A stretch of 64,000 bases of DNA. It comes from Ensifer canadensis (GTDB lineage: Bacteria > Pseudomonadota > Alphaproteobacteria > Rhizobiales > Rhizobiaceae). Position 1 is the stretch's first letter. Each line of letters begins with the position of its first letter. Location of the stretch: contig NZ_CP083370.1 in assembly GCF_017488845.2 (NCBI RefSeq), positions 3,817,001 to 3,881,000 of the forward strand, in the 5' to 3' direction. The notes beneath the pieces are model-generated. The model had not been told where the DNA came from. It saw only the letters and a program-made list of their open reading frames with translations, and searched no databases. Shown piece by piece: positions 8,690-18,376 of this stretch. Both the position numbers and the translations under genes were made by a program.

Positions 8690-9073
8690 TCAAGCGCCCT
8701 TCGAGCGCCGGTTCCGCAAGGCAAAAATGACCTCCACGGCGCCGATCGCGATTGCAGTCGCCAACGCTGATTTCGCCACATCGCGGGCCGATTGATCCGG
8801 CCTGATGCACATGACGATAATGAAGGCGACGAAAAGTGCGGCCCGAGCGATCGCGTATTCGACCTTCTGCCACAGTGGCCACGGCGCGGCGTCCGCCCGT
8901 CTGAAATGGGCATCGAGCCCCGTCGTCGCAAGCAGATAGATCGGCGCAAAGACGGTCTTGATGACGACAAGGAATGCCGGATCGCTCAACAGCCAGGAAA
9001 TGACGAAACAGACTCCGGCAAACCCTGAAAGAACAAGGTACTGTCTCAGTGCATATTGCACGTCATGCGGCAT
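8690..9073 (-). CDS. Hypothetical membrane protein (127 aa)
   Basis: Unrecognised protein with about four hydrophobic helices: YLVLSGFAGVCFVISWLL, AFLVVIKTVFAPIYLLAT, IARAALFVAFIIVMCI and a C-terminal KSALATAIAIGAVEVIFAL, ending in a basic tail (RNRRSKGA). The ATG at 9073 is chosen because GAGGAGCAAGCG stands directly before it; an earlier in-frame ATG has no such site. It is divergent from polA, with 89 bases between starts. Function unknown. Confidence 0.7.
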   Translation of the reverse strand: MPHDVQYALRQYLVLSGFAGVCFVISWLLSDPAFLVVIKTVFAPIYLLATTGLDAHFRRADAAPWPLWQKVEYAIARAALFVAFIIVMCIRPDQSARDVAKSALATAIAIGAVEVIFALRNRRSKGA

Positions 9074-9162
9074 CGCTTGCTCCTCTGTGACAGCTGGACA
9101 TTGTAGTGTTCGACGAGAAAACCGCAATGGACGTTTGGCTCACCCCGCGCTATCCATTGCCC

Positions 9163-12144
9163 ATGAAAAACGGTGATCACCTCTTCCTCGTCGACGGCTC
9201 CGGATTCATCTTCCGGGCGTTCCACGCCATCCCGCCGCTCAACCGCAAATCCGATGGCCTTCCGGTCAATGCGGTGTCCGGTTTCTGCAACATGTTGTGG
9301 AAGTTGCTCACCGATGCGCGCGACACCTCCGTCGGCGTGACGCCGACGCATTTCGCCGTCATTTTCGACTATTCCTCGAAAACGTTCCGAAACGAACTCT
9401 ACGATCTCTACAAGGCCAATCGCTCGGCGCCGCCTGAGGATCTGATCCCGCAGTTCGGGCTGATCCGCCACGCCACGCGCGCCTTCAACCTGCCTTGCAT
9501 CGAGAAGGAAGGGTTTGAGGCCGATGACCTGATCGCCACCTATACGCGCCTTGCCGAAAAGGCGGGCGCCAGCGTCACCATCATCTCCTCCGACAAGGAC
9601 CTGATGCAACTCGTGACGCCGAACGTCTCGATGTACGACAGCATGAAGGACAAGCAGATCTCGATCCCGGAAGTGATCGAGAAATGGGGTGTGCCGCCGG
9701 AAAAGATGATCGATCTTCAGGCGATGACCGGCGACTCGACCGACAACGTGCCTGGCATCCCCGGCATCGGCCCCAAGACCGCGGCGCAATTGCTGGAGGA
9801 ATACGGCGATCTCGATACGCTGCTGGCGCGTGCGGGCGAAATCAAGCAGGCCAAGCGCCGCGAAAACATCATCGCCAATGCCGACCTTGCCCGCCTGTCA
9901 CGCCAGTTGGTGACGCTGCGCACCGACACGCCGCTCGACGTCCCTCTCGAGGAGCTGCATCTCGAACCGCAGGATGGGCCGCGCCTCGTCGCCTTCCTGA
10001 AGGCGATGGAATTCACCACGCTCACCCGTCGCGTGGCCGCCGCCACCGATACGGACGCCGATGTGGTCGAACCGGCCGCGGTGCCGGTCGAGTGGGGCGC
10101 GGATGCGCGCGGACCGGATCTCGACAAGGCTGCGGCTGCCCCGGCGTCGTCGAGTGCCGGCGAGGCCGCGCCTGCGGCCGTGAGCCAGGTAGCCTCCACG
10201 GGCGAGGCCACTGACGCCACACCAGAGGCGCTCGCACAATCGCGCGCAGCCCTTTTCGCCAGCGCTACCATCGACCACTCGCGGTATGTCGCGATCCGCG
10301 ATCTGCCGACGCTCGACGCCTGGATTGCCGACGCCAAGGACGCGGGCCTCGTCGCCTTCGACACCGAAACGACGTCGCTCGATGCCATGCAGGCCGAGCT
10401 CGTCGGCTTCTCGCTGGCGCTTGCTGACTATGGCAAGGACCCTTCGGGAACGGTGATCCGCGCCGCCTATGTGCCGCTGATCCATAAAACAGGAGTGGGC
10501 GATCTTCTCGGCGGCGGCCATGCTGAAAACCAGATTCCGGTGCGCGAGGCGCTCAGCCGGCTGAAGGTGCTGCTTGAAGATCCTTCGGTGTTGAAAGTCG
10601 CACAGAACCTCAAATACGACTACCTCCTCATGAAGCGACACGGCATCACCGTCCAGGGCTTCGACGACACCATGCTGATGTCCTACGTCGTTGATGCCGG
10701 CAACGGCACGCACGGGATGGATGCGCTGTCGGAGCGCTGGCTCGGTCACAAGCCGCTCGCCTACAAGGACATGACCGGCAGCGGCAAATCGTCGGTGACC
10801 TTCGATTATGTCGATATCGACCGCGCCACCGCCTATGCCGCCGAGGATGCCGAAGTCACCCTGCGCCTCTGGCACGTGCTGAAGCCGCGGCTGGTGGCCA
10901 AGGGGCTGGTGCGCGTCTATGAGCGGCTGGAGCGCCCGCTCGTGCCGGTGCTGGCCCACATGGAAGAGCGCGGTATCACCATCGATCGCCAGATCCTGTC
11001 GCGCCTCTCCGGCGAACTGGCGCAAGGGGCAGCGGCGCTCGAAGACGAGATCTACAAGTTAGCCGGCGAAACATTTACCGTCGGCTCGCCCAAGCAGCTC
11101 GGCGATATCCTCTTCGGCAAGATGGGGCTGCCCGGCGGTTCGAAGACCAAGACCGGCCAATGGTCGACCTCGGCGCAGGTGCTCGAGGATCTCGCGGCGG
11201 AGGGCCACGAACTGCCGCGCAAGATCGTCGACTGGCGCCAGATGACCAAGTTGAAGTCGACCTATACGGACGCCTTGCCGGGTTTCGTCCATCCGGAAAC
11301 CAAACGCGTCCACACCTCCTATGCGCTGGCGGCGACGACGACGGGACGCCTGTCCTCGTCCGACCCGAACCTGCAGAACATCCCGGTGCGCACCGCCGAA
11401 GGCCGCAAGATCCGCACGGCCTTCATTGCCACATCAGGTCACAAGCTGGTTTCGGCCGACTACAGCCAGATCGAACTGCGCGTGCTTGCCCATGTCGCCG
11501 ACATCCCGCAGCTTCGCCAGGCCTTTGCCGATGGCGTCGACATTCACGCGATGACGGCTTCGGAGATGTTCGGCGTTCCTGTCGCGGGCATGCCGAGCGA
11601 AATCCGCCGGCGGGCGAAGGCCATCAACTTCGGCATCATCTACGGTATCTCCGCTTTCGGCCTTGCCAACCAGTTGTCGATCGAGCGCTCGGAAGCCAGC
11701 GACTACATCAAGAAGTATTTCGAGCGTTTCCCCGGCATTCGCGACTACATGGAAAACACCAAGGCCTTTGCCCGCGAGCACGGCTATGTCGAAACGATCT
11801 TCGGGCGGCGTGCACATTACCCCGACATTCGCTCGTCGATCCCCTCGCATCGCGCCTTCAACGAGCGCGCTTCGATCAACGCGCCGATCCAGGGGTCCGC
11901 AGCTGATATCATCCGTCGTGCCATGGTGAAAATCGAGCCGGCGCTGAGTGAGGCGAAGCTTTCCGCCCGCATGCTGCTGCAGGTGCACGACGAACTGATC
12001 TTCGAGGTCGAGGATGCCGACGTCGAGCGGACCATCCCGATCGTCGTGTCGGTGATGGAAAATGCCGCGATGCCGGCGCTCGACATGCGGGTACCGCTCA
12101 AGGTCGATGCCCGCGCCGCGATGAACTGGGACGAGGCGCACTGA
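9163..12144 (+). CDS. polA: DNA polymerase I
   Basis: Repair and Okazaki-fragment polymerase of 993 residues, with all three domains. The 5'-3' exonuclease fills residues 1-290 (LFLVDGSGFIFRAFHA; FEADDLIATY; GIPGIGPKTAAQLL). The 3'-5' proofreading domain has the intact DxE box (FDTETTSL near 400) and the later YAAEDAEVTLRL. The polymerase domain has motif A (SADYSQIELR near 765), motif B (RRRAKAINFGIIYGIS near 815) and motif C (QVHDELIFEV near 940). A Pro/Ala-rich linker near 300-370 is longer than in E. coli, typical of rhizobial PolA. The start at 9163 (MKNGDHLFLVDGS) fits the family; upstream ATGs add unrelated residues. No strong ribosome binding site is seen. Confidence 0.97.
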   Translation: MKNGDHLFLVDGSGFIFRAFHAIPPLNRKSDGLPVNAVSGFCNMLWKLLTDARDTSVGVTPTHFAVIFDYSSKTFRNELYDLYKANRSAPPEDLIPQFGLIRHATRAFNLPCIEKEGFEADDLIATYTRLAEKAGASVTIISSDKDLMQLVTPNVSMYDSMKDKQISIPEVIEKWGVPPEKMIDLQAMTGDSTDNVPGIPGIGPKTAAQLLEEYGDLDTLLARAGEIKQAKRRENIIANADLARLSRQLVTLRTDTPLDVPLEELHLEPQDGPRLVAFLKAMEFTTLTRRVAAATDTDADVVEPAAVPVEWGADARGPDLDKAAAAPASSSAGEAAPAAVSQVASTGEATDATPEALAQSRAALFASATIDHSRYVAIRDLPTLDAWIADAKDAGLVAFDTETTSLDAMQAELVGFSLALADYGKDPSGTVIRAAYVPLIHKTGVGDLLGGGHAENQIPVREALSRLKVLLEDPSVLKVAQNLKYDYLLMKRHGITVQGFDDTMLMSYVVDAGNGTHGMDALSERWLGHKPLAYKDMTGSGKSSVTFDYVDIDRATAYAAEDAEVTLRLWHVLKPRLVAKGLVRVYERLERPLVPVLAHMEERGITIDRQILSRLSGELAQGAAALEDEIYKLAGETFTVGSPKQLGDILFGKMGLPGGSKTKTGQWSTSAQVLEDLAAEGHELPRKIVDWRQMTKLKSTYTDALPGFVHPETKRVHTSYALAATTTGRLSSSDPNLQNIPVRTAEGRKIRTAFIATSGHKLVSADYSQIELRVLAHVADIPQLRQAFADGVDIHAMTASEMFGVPVAGMPSEIRRRAKAINFGIIYGISAFGLANQLSIERSEASDYIKKYFERFPGIRDYMENTKAFAREHGYVETIFGRRAHYPDIRSSIPSHRAFNERASINAPIQGSAADIIRRAMVKIEPALSEAKLSARMLLQVHDELIFEVEDADVERTIPIVVSVMENAAMPALDMRVPLKVDARAAMNWDEAH

Positions 12145-12199
12145 GGTTTCCCTGAGGGATTCCATCAGCGACCTTGCATCGACAGCTGCGGTTATTCTT

Positions 12200-12230
12200 G
12201 CAGAAGGCGGCCACGACGGCCGCCTTCTGC
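12200..12230 (+). terminator. Hairpin after polA
   Basis: Perfect 13-base stem (12200-12212 with 12218-12230) with loop ACGAC, 55 bases after the polA stop. No U-run follows, so it could act as a terminator only weakly, or as an mRNA end stabiliser. Confidence 0.5.
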
Positions 12231-12363
12231 CTGTCGGCGTATCACGATGATAGAAAGCGCATGCCGCCGCCGTCTCAGCGGTTGCGGTCGTCCTCGTCTC
12301 CCCCTAGGCAGCGATCGGGGAGGGCGCTAGCGCGCCCGGCAGAGCCGCCGATCGGAGGAGACC

Positions 12364-13218
12364 ATGGCCACCAACACATTCATCCTTGTGCTGTCCTGTG
12401 ACGACAAGCCGGGCATCGTTGCCGCAGTGACGACGGAGCTGGCCGGCCTTGGCGCGAATATCGCCGAGAGCAGCCAGTTCTGGGATCGGCACACCAACAG
12501 CTTCTTCATGCGCATCGCCTTCCAGGCGCCCGATGGCATGACGCGGGACGACGTCGAGCGGGCGTTGCGGCCGGCGGTCGACCGGTTCCAGATGCGCACC
12601 GCGCTGACGGAAGCCGCACGCAAGCCGAAGATCGTCATCCTGGTGTCGAAGTTCGACCATGCGCTCCTGCGTCTGCTCTACCAGATCCGCGTCGGCTGGC
12701 TGAACGCCGAGGTCGCCGCCATCGTTTCCAATCACGAGGACAGCCGGCGCACGGCGGAACTCGAGGCGATCCCGTTTCATCATTGGACGGTATCGAAGAC
12801 CAACAGGGAAGAGCAGGAGGAAAAGCTGTTGCGCCTGACGCAGGAGACCGGCGCCGATCTGGTGATCCTGGCGCGGTACATGCAGGTGTTTTCGGACAAT
12901 CTGTCAAAGCGCCTCTACGGCAAGGCGATCAACATCCATCACTCGTTCCTGCCGTCGTTCAAGGGGGCCAGGCCCTACCACCAGGCCCACGAACGCGGCG
13001 TCAAGCTGATTGGCGCCACGGCCCACTACGTCACCCCGGATCTCGACGAGGGGCCGATCATCGAGCAGGAAACCGAACGTGTCAGCCACGCGCTGACGGC
13101 GGAGGACTTCGTCGCCAGCGGCCGTGACATCGAAAGCCGCGTGCTGGCCCGTGCCGTCAAGCTGCACCTGGAACGGCGGGTGATGCTCAACGGCCATAAG
13201 ACCGTCGTCTTCAGCTGA
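12364..13218 (+). CDS. purU: Formyltetrahydrofolate deformylase
   Basis: Hydrolyses 10-formyl-THF to THF plus formate, feeding formate to PurT and balancing one-carbon pools. 284 residues: an N-terminal ACT domain (FILVLSCDDKPGIVAAVTTE, 1-80), then the formyltransferase fold. The catalytic Asn-His-Asp set is visible as INIHHSFLPSF near 190 and HYVTPDLDEGP near 225. A good GGAGGAG site precedes ATG 12364. Its stop overlaps the stop of the convergent TetR gene by eight bases. Confidence 0.96.
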   Translation: MATNTFILVLSCDDKPGIVAAVTTELAGLGANIAESSQFWDRHTNSFFMRIAFQAPDGMTRDDVERALRPAVDRFQMRTALTEAARKPKIVILVSKFDHALLRLLYQIRVGWLNAEVAAIVSNHEDSRRTAELEAIPFHHWTVSKTNREEQEEKLLRLTQETGADLVILARYMQVFSDNLSKRLYGKAINIHHSFLPSFKGARPYHQAHERGVKLIGATAHYVTPDLDEGPIIEQETERVSHALTAEDFVASGRDIESRVLARAVKLHLERRVMLNGHKTVVFS

Positions 13219-13855
13219 CGGTGGATAGTGCAGAACGGGCGGCGGAGGGCGTGCGGAAGCTCGAAAACAGCCGCCTCAGCCCGTCACGCCCTTCGGCGAC
13301 GATGTCGAACGGGCGACCAAAGAGCAGCCACTGGGTGCAAAGCCCAAGCATCATCCAGTGAAGCGTGCGGGTCGCCGACGTGGGCGTCCAGCTGTCCTGC
13401 ATGTAGCCCTTGGCAAGGGCGCGGGAAAAGGCCAGTTCGAGCAGGGCATTATGATGTTCGTCGAGTTCCTTGTGGCGGGTCAGGACCTCGCTCATGTCGC
13501 CGTCGTAGTTGGTGCGCAGCATGATGGTGAGAATGCGCTGGCGCTGCTCGTCGGCGGCCAGGATATCGATCCAGGCGCCCATGGCGTCCTCGACGATTGC
13601 CAGCGTATCGGCGGCCTCGGCCTCGATTTCCTGGGCGATCATGTCTTCCTGGGGCAGCGGCACGGCATCGTGCAGGGCCAGGAAAAGATCGGTCTTGTTG
13701 GCGAAGTGCCAGTAGATGGCGCCGCGGGTCACGCCCGCTTCCTTGGCCACTTCCTCAAGCGTGGTGTTTGAAACACCCTTTTCGTAGAACACACGTTCAG
13801 CGGCGCTCAGGATCTTCTGCCGGGTTGCCTCCGCATCGGCTTTCGTTCTGCGCAT
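13211..13855 (-). CDS. TetR-family regulator of the RND efflux operon (AcrR/BepR-like)
   Basis: Repressor of 214 residues with an N-terminal helix-turn-helix (FYEKGVSNTTLEEVAKEAGV, then TRGAIYWHFANKTDLF), which strongly resembles AcrR, BepR and TtgR, and a ligand-binding C-terminal domain (TetR_C_2 type). It is the third gene of the leftward efflux operon, 53 bases after the permease, behind a GC-rich hairpin at 13873-13897 and its own AAGGAGGA site. It probably binds the AcrR-like operator at 18379-18402. Unusually it is the distal gene of the operon rather than a divergent neighbour. Confidence 0.93.
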   Translation of the reverse strand: MRRTKADAEATRQKILSAAERVFYEKGVSNTTLEEVAKEAGVTRGAIYWHFANKTDLFLALHDAVPLPQEDMIAQEIEAEAADTLAIVEDAMGAWIDILAADEQRQRILTIMLRTNYDGDMSEVLTRHKELDEHHNALLELAFSRALAKGYMQDSWTPTSATRTLHWMMLGLCTQWLLFGRPFDIVAEGRDGLRRLFSSFRTPSAARSALSTVS

Positions 13856-13872
13856 TCATTCCTCCTTGCAGA

Positions 13873-13897
13873 ACGGCCCGCCGAGAGGGCGGGCCGT
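13873..13897 (-). terminator. Intra-operon hairpin between RND permease and TetR gene
   Basis: Ten-base perfect stem (13873-13882 with 13888-13897), loop GAGAG, no U-tract. It lies between the permease stop and the regulator's ribosome binding site, so it may reduce read-through into the regulator or protect the 3' end of the upstream message. Confidence 0.5.
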
Positions 13898-13908
13898 CGA
13901 TAGCAGTG

Positions 13909-16900
13909 TTATTCGGCGGGTGTTGGGGTCTCGGCTGCAGCCGGTGTGGCTTCTACCTTCTTGCGTCCGAACAGCTTCGTGACGAACACGAAGAACACCG
14001 GAACGAAGAAGATCGCCAGCACCGTTGCCGAGATCATACCACCCATCACGCCGGTACCGATGGCGCGCTGGCTGCCAGAGCTTGCGCCGGTGGCAATCGC
14101 CAGCGGCAGAACGCCGAGCGTGAAGGCGAGCGACGTCATCAGGATCGGGCGGAAGCGTAAGTGTGCTGCCTCCAGCGTCGCATCGATCAGCGATTTGCCC
14201 TGTTCACGCAGTTCCTTGGCGAACTCGATGATCAGGATGGCGTTCTTCGCCGACAGGCCGATGATCGCGATCAGGCCGACCTTGAAGTACACGTCGTTCG
14301 GCATCTCGCGCATGGTCACGGCAAGCACCGAACCGATGACGCCGAGCGGAACCACCATGATGACCGCCACCGGGATCGACCAGCTCTCATAGAGCGCAGC
14401 CAGGCACAGGAAGACGAGCAGGCACGACAGCGCGATCAAGAGAGGCGCCTGGGTACCCGACTGGATTTCCTGCAGGGACTGGCCGGTCCATTCGTAACCG
14501 AAGCCTGCCGACAGTTCGCCCGCAAGCCGCTGCATTTCGTTGATCGCGTCACCGGAGGAGTAACCCGGAGCCGCTTCGCCGCTGATGCGTACCGACGGGT
14601 AGCCGTTGTAGCCGATCGTCTGGGTCGAGGCCTTGACCCACTCCACCGTCGCGAAGGCGGAGAGCGGGACCATGCCGCCATTGGCGTTGCGGACGTTGAG
14701 GTTCAACAGATCCGCCGTCTGCATGCGCTGACCCTCGTCCGCCTGCACCGTCACGCGCTGCATGCGGCCGGCATTCGGGAAGTCGTTGACATAAGACGAG
14801 CCAAGGTTGGTCGAGATCGTCGAGTTGATGTCCGCAAAGGTCACGCCGAAGGTATTGGCCTTTTCGCGGTCGATGGCCACGCTGACCTGAGCCGCATCGG
14901 GCATGCCTTCGAAGCGAACCCCGGTCACGATCTTGCTCTGAGCCGCAAGGCCGAGAAGCTGGTCGCGTGCCTGGGACAAAGCCGCTTCGCCGAGACCGCC
15001 ACGATCCTGCAGGCGGAAGGAGAAGCCCCCGGTGGTGCCGAGGCCCTGGATCGCCGGCGGCGACAGCGCGAAGCTGATCGCATCCTTGATCTGGCTCATG
15101 GCCATGGTGGCCCGCATGGCGATCGATTGAGCGGCGTTGTCGGCGTCGCGTTCCTTCCAGTCCTTCAGCGTCACGAAGGCGAGCGCTGCGTTCTGTCCGG
15201 TGCCGAAGAAGGAGAAGCCGTTGATCGCGATGATGCGTTCGACAGCCGGCTCCTGGCCGAAGATCTTCTCCGCCTGTTCCACCACCTCGGTCGTACGGTT
15301 GCCCGTCGCTTCGGAGGGGAGCTGCATCATGACGATCACGAAGCCCTGGTCTTCGTCCGGAAGGAACGACGACGGCAGCTTCATGAACAGCCAGCCGAGG
15401 CCGGCCAAGACGGCGATGTAGACGATCATGTAGCGACCGGTGCGGTGGACCAGGCGCTTCACGATGCCGCTATAGCCGTGCGAGGTCTTGTCGAAGCTGC
15501 GGTTGAACCAGCCGAAGAAGCCGCGCTTGGCGTGGTGGTGGCCCTTCGGAACCTGCTTCAGGAAGCTGGCGCACAGCGCCGGCGTCAGCGACAGCGCGAG
15601 CAGTGCCGAGAACAGGATCGACACGACCATGGTCAGCGAGAACTGGCGATAGATCACGCCGACGGCGCCCGGGAAGAAGGCCATCGGAATGAACACCGAA
15701 GCCAGCACCAGCGTGATGCCGATGACGGCGCCGGTGATCTGCTTCATTGCCTTGCGGGTGGCGTCCTTCGGTGTCAGCCCCTCTTCGGACATGATGCGTT
15801 CGACGTTCTCGACGACGATGATCGCATCGTCGACCAGGATGCCGATCGCCAGCACCATGCCGAACATGGTCAGAACGTTGATCGAGAAGCCCATCGCCAG
15901 CATCACCGCGCAGGTGCCCAGAAGAGCGACCGGCACGACGAGTGTCGGGATGATGGTGTAGCGGATGTTCTGCAGGAACAGGAACATCACGATGAAGACG
16001 AGCGCGACCGCTTCGACCAGCGTCGAAAGCACCTTCTCGATGGAAACGGCAACGAACGGCGAGGTGTCGTAGGGAACCGAATATTCCAGGCCCTCCGGGA
16101 AGAACTTCGACAGTTCGTCCATGCGCTCCTTGATCGCCGTCGAGGTCGACATCGCGTTGCCGCTTGGCGACAGCTGTATGGCGATAGCCGCGGACGGCTT
16201 GCCGTTCAGGCGGGTCGAAAACGCGTAGCTTTCGCCGCCGATCTCGACGCGGGCAACGTCGCGCAGACGAACGGAGGAGCCGTCCGGATTGGCGCGAAGC
16301 ACGATCGCTCCGAATTCCTCGGCGCTCGACAGCTGACCCTTGACGACAACAGGAGCACTGATCTGCTGCGTGATCGGGTTCGGCTGTGCGCCGATCGAGC
16401 CGGATGCGATCTGGGCGTTCTGGGCCTGGATGGCATTCGTCACGTCGCCGGCGGTCAGGTTGAGGCCGAGCATCTTGTCCGGATCGAGCCAGATGCGCAT
16501 CGAGCGTTCGGTCGCAAACAGCTGCGCACGGCCGACGCCGGGCACGCGCTGGACTTCGTTCAGCACGTTGCGGCTGAGATAGTCGCCGAGACCGATGGCG
16601 TCCATAGAGCCGTCGGTCGAGGTGAGCGCGACGATCATCAGGAAGCCGGAACCGGCTTCGTCGACCTGTACGCCCTGGCGCTTGACCGAATCGGGCAGGC
16701 GCGGTTCGACGCGGCGAACGCGGTTCTGAATGTCGACGGCCGCCTGTCCCGGATCTGTACCGGGTGCAAAGGTGGCGCTGATGTCGACCGAGCCGGCAGC
16801 GCTGGAGGTCGATTCGAAATAGAGCAGGCCTTCGACGCCGTTCAGCTCGTTTTCGATCAGCCGGGTGACGCTCTGATAGGTGTCCTGCGACGAAGCGCCG

Positions 16901-17049
16901 GGGTAGCTCGTGTTGATGGAGATCTGCGGCGGCGCAACATCAGGATATTGCGATACCGGCAACAGCGGTATCGCGATGATGCCGGCGAGCATGATGAAGA
17001 TCGCCACCACCCAGGCAAAAATAGGCCTGTCGATGAAAAAACTAGGCAT
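13909..17049 (-). CDS. RND multidrug efflux permease (AcrB/BepE/SmeB-like)
   Basis: Inner-membrane proton-driven drug pump of 1046 residues, full length for an HAE-1 family trimer. It starts MPSFFIDRPIFAWVVAIFIM (TM1), has the two large periplasmic loops and twelve helices, and the TM4 proton-relay pair in GILVDDAIIVVENVERIM. The later repeat carries SAKNAILIIEFAKELREQG and ends in a short Ala/Pro tail. It lies 10 bases after the adaptor gene in the operon. Brucella BepE and S. meliloti SmeB are the obvious relatives. The outer-membrane partner (TolC-like) is not in this window. Confidence 0.96.
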   Translation of the reverse strand: MPSFFIDRPIFAWVVAIFIMLAGIIAIPLLPVSQYPDVAPPQISINTSYPGASSQDTYQSVTRLIENELNGVEGLLYFESTSSAAGSVDISATFAPGTDPGQAAVDIQNRVRRVEPRLPDSVKRQGVQVDEAGSGFLMIVALTSTDGSMDAIGLGDYLSRNVLNEVQRVPGVGRAQLFATERSMRIWLDPDKMLGLNLTAGDVTNAIQAQNAQIASGSIGAQPNPITQQISAPVVVKGQLSSAEEFGAIVLRANPDGSSVRLRDVARVEIGGESYAFSTRLNGKPSAAIAIQLSPSGNAMSTSTAIKERMDELSKFFPEGLEYSVPYDTSPFVAVSIEKVLSTLVEAVALVFIVMFLFLQNIRYTIIPTLVVPVALLGTCAVMLAMGFSINVLTMFGMVLAIGILVDDAIIVVENVERIMSEEGLTPKDATRKAMKQITGAVIGITLVLASVFIPMAFFPGAVGVIYRQFSLTMVVSILFSALLALSLTPALCASFLKQVPKGHHHAKRGFFGWFNRSFDKTSHGYSGIVKRLVHRTGRYMIVYIAVLAGLGWLFMKLPSSFLPDEDQGFVIVMMQLPSEATGNRTTEVVEQAEKIFGQEPAVERIIAINGFSFFGTGQNAALAFVTLKDWKERDADNAAQSIAMRATMAMSQIKDAISFALSPPAIQGLGTTGGFSFRLQDRGGLGEAALSQARDQLLGLAAQSKIVTGVRFEGMPDAAQVSVAIDREKANTFGVTFADINSTISTNLGSSYVNDFPNAGRMQRVTVQADEGQRMQTADLLNLNVRNANGGMVPLSAFATVEWVKASTQTIGYNGYPSVRISGEAAPGYSSGDAINEMQRLAGELSAGFGYEWTGQSLQEIQSGTQAPLLIALSCLLVFLCLAALYESWSIPVAVIMVVPLGVIGSVLAVTMREMPNDVYFKVGLIAIIGLSAKNAILIIEFAKELREQGKSLIDATLEAAHLRFRPILMTSLAFTLGVLPLAIATGASSGSQRAIGTGVMGGMISATVLAIFFVPVFFVFVTKLFGRKKVEATPAAAETPTPAE

Positions 17050-17059
17050 TAATCAGCAC

Positions 17060-18277
17060 TCACTCTGTGGCTTCAGCGGGCTTTGCGTCGGTCGCCGCGG
17101 TCGTCTGGGCTGCTTCGGCCGCCGGCTTTGCATTCGGATCCCAGTCGGTCGGCTCCACCGGCGCGCCGGGGCCGATCTTCTGGAAGCCTTCGACGATGAC
17201 CTTTTCGCCGGGCTTCAGCCCCGAGGCCACCTGCCAGCGGGTTCCGACCGTGCGTCCAAGTGTGACGTTGCGGAACTCGACCTTCTTGTCGGCGGCCACG
17301 ACATAGACCTGCGACTGGCCGGCATTGTTGCGCTGGACAGCCTGCTGCGGCACGGTGATCGCGTCCTTCTCGACACCCTGCTGGACCAGCACGCGGACAT
17401 ACATGCCCGGCAATAGGTCGCCGTCGGGATTGGGGAACTCGCCGCGCAGCGTTACCTGGCCGGTCGTCGCGTCAACGGCCGCTTCCGAGAACAGGAGCTT
17501 GCCCTTGTGTTCATAAGGCGTGCCGTCGTCGAGGATCAGTTGAACCTCGGCCTCCTGGTCACCGCTCATCATCTGGCCGGCTTCAAGCGCCTTGCGCAGG
17601 CGGATGAGATCGGTCGCCGACTGGGTAAAGTCGGCATAGAGCGGATCGAGTTGCTGGATCGTGGCGAGGTTTTCCGAGCTGTTGGCGCTGACGAGCGCAC
17701 CCTCGGTGATGAGAGCGCGTCCGATCTGGCCGCTGATCGGGGCGGTCACGTTGGCGTATTGCAGGTCGAGCTTGGCAGCGGCCAAGCCCGCCTGGGCGAT
17801 GGCGACGTCGGCGTTTGCTGCAGCCAGCAGGCCGTTTGCATCGTCGAACTGCTGGGCGGCGACGACGTTTGCCTTCTTCAGAGCTTCCTGTCGGGCAGCC
17901 TTCTGTTCGGCCTGGAGATGCACGGCCTGGGCGCGGCGCAGGGTCGCTTCGGCCTTTTCGACCTGGACCTGGAAGGGAGCAGGGTCGATGCGGTAGAGCA
18001 CGTCACCTTCCTTGACCTTCGAGCCCTGCTGGAAGACGCGTTCGACGACGATGCCGGAAACGCGCGGACGAACTTCGGCGACGCGCGTCGCGGTGATGCG
18101 GCCCGGCAGTTCATTGGTGATCGGCAGCGTCTCGGATGCGGTCGTGAAGACAGCGACGGCCGATGGCGGGAAGGCGGGAGCGGCCTGTTCTTCGTCTTTC
18201 TGGCAGCCGGAAAGGAGAATCACGGTTGCCAAGGCGGCGGCCAGTGTCGGTCGGTTCATGCGCATAGCGATGTCCAT
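17060..18277 (-). CDS. RND efflux periplasmic adaptor lipoprotein (AcrA/BepD/SmeA-like)
   Basis: Membrane-fusion protein linking the RND pump to an outer-membrane channel. From ATG 18277 it has 405 residues. The N-terminal lipoprotein signal ends in LLSGC with the lipidated Cys at about 25. Then come the lipoyl halves (VRPRVSGIVVERVF; VTAPISGQIGRALI), the alpha-hairpin between them (VEKAEATLRRAQAVHLQAEQ), a beta-barrel and the membrane-proximal domain (QSQVYVVAADKKVEFRNVTL). Two further in-frame ATGs (18265 and 18259) are equally possible starts, and none has a strong ribosome binding site. First gene of the operon. Confidence 0.94.
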   Translation of the reverse strand: MDIAMRMNRPTLAAALATVILLSGCQKDEEQAAPAFPPSAVAVFTTASETLPITNELPGRITATRVAEVRPRVSGIVVERVFQQGSKVKEGDVLYRIDPAPFQVQVEKAEATLRRAQAVHLQAEQKAARQEALKKANVVAAQQFDDANGLLAAANADVAIAQAGLAAAKLDLQYANVTAPISGQIGRALITEGALVSANSSENLATIQQLDPLYADFTQSATDLIRLRKALEAGQMMSGDQEAEVQLILDDGTPYEHKGKLLFSEAAVDATTGQVTLRGEFPNPDGDLLPGMYVRVLVQQGVEKDAITVPQQAVQRNNAGQSQVYVVAADKKVEFRNVTLGRTVGTRWQVASGLKPGEKVIVEGFQKIGPGAPVEPTDWDPNAKPAAEAAQTTAATDAKPAEATE

Positions 18278-18376
18278 ATTCGGTGACCGTGCGCAGCCAG
18301 TGCGTATCGCAGGGCTGCGCGGTCCGGAAGTGAAGGGAAGCAATTACCAGTATCGGGATGGGAAAATACCGGAACG

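Noticed and set aside
12240..12363. Possible ZTP or glycine riboswitch before purU
   Set aside because: None of the conserved core sequences of those classes is present; only GC-rich sequence and a normal Shine-Dalgarno site are seen.
14161..17052. Very long open frame (963 codons) antisense to the RND permease
   Set aside because: High-GC third positions on the true strand leave the antisense frame open; the protein has no hydrophobic or domain pattern, and the sense strand is a textbook AcrB homologue.
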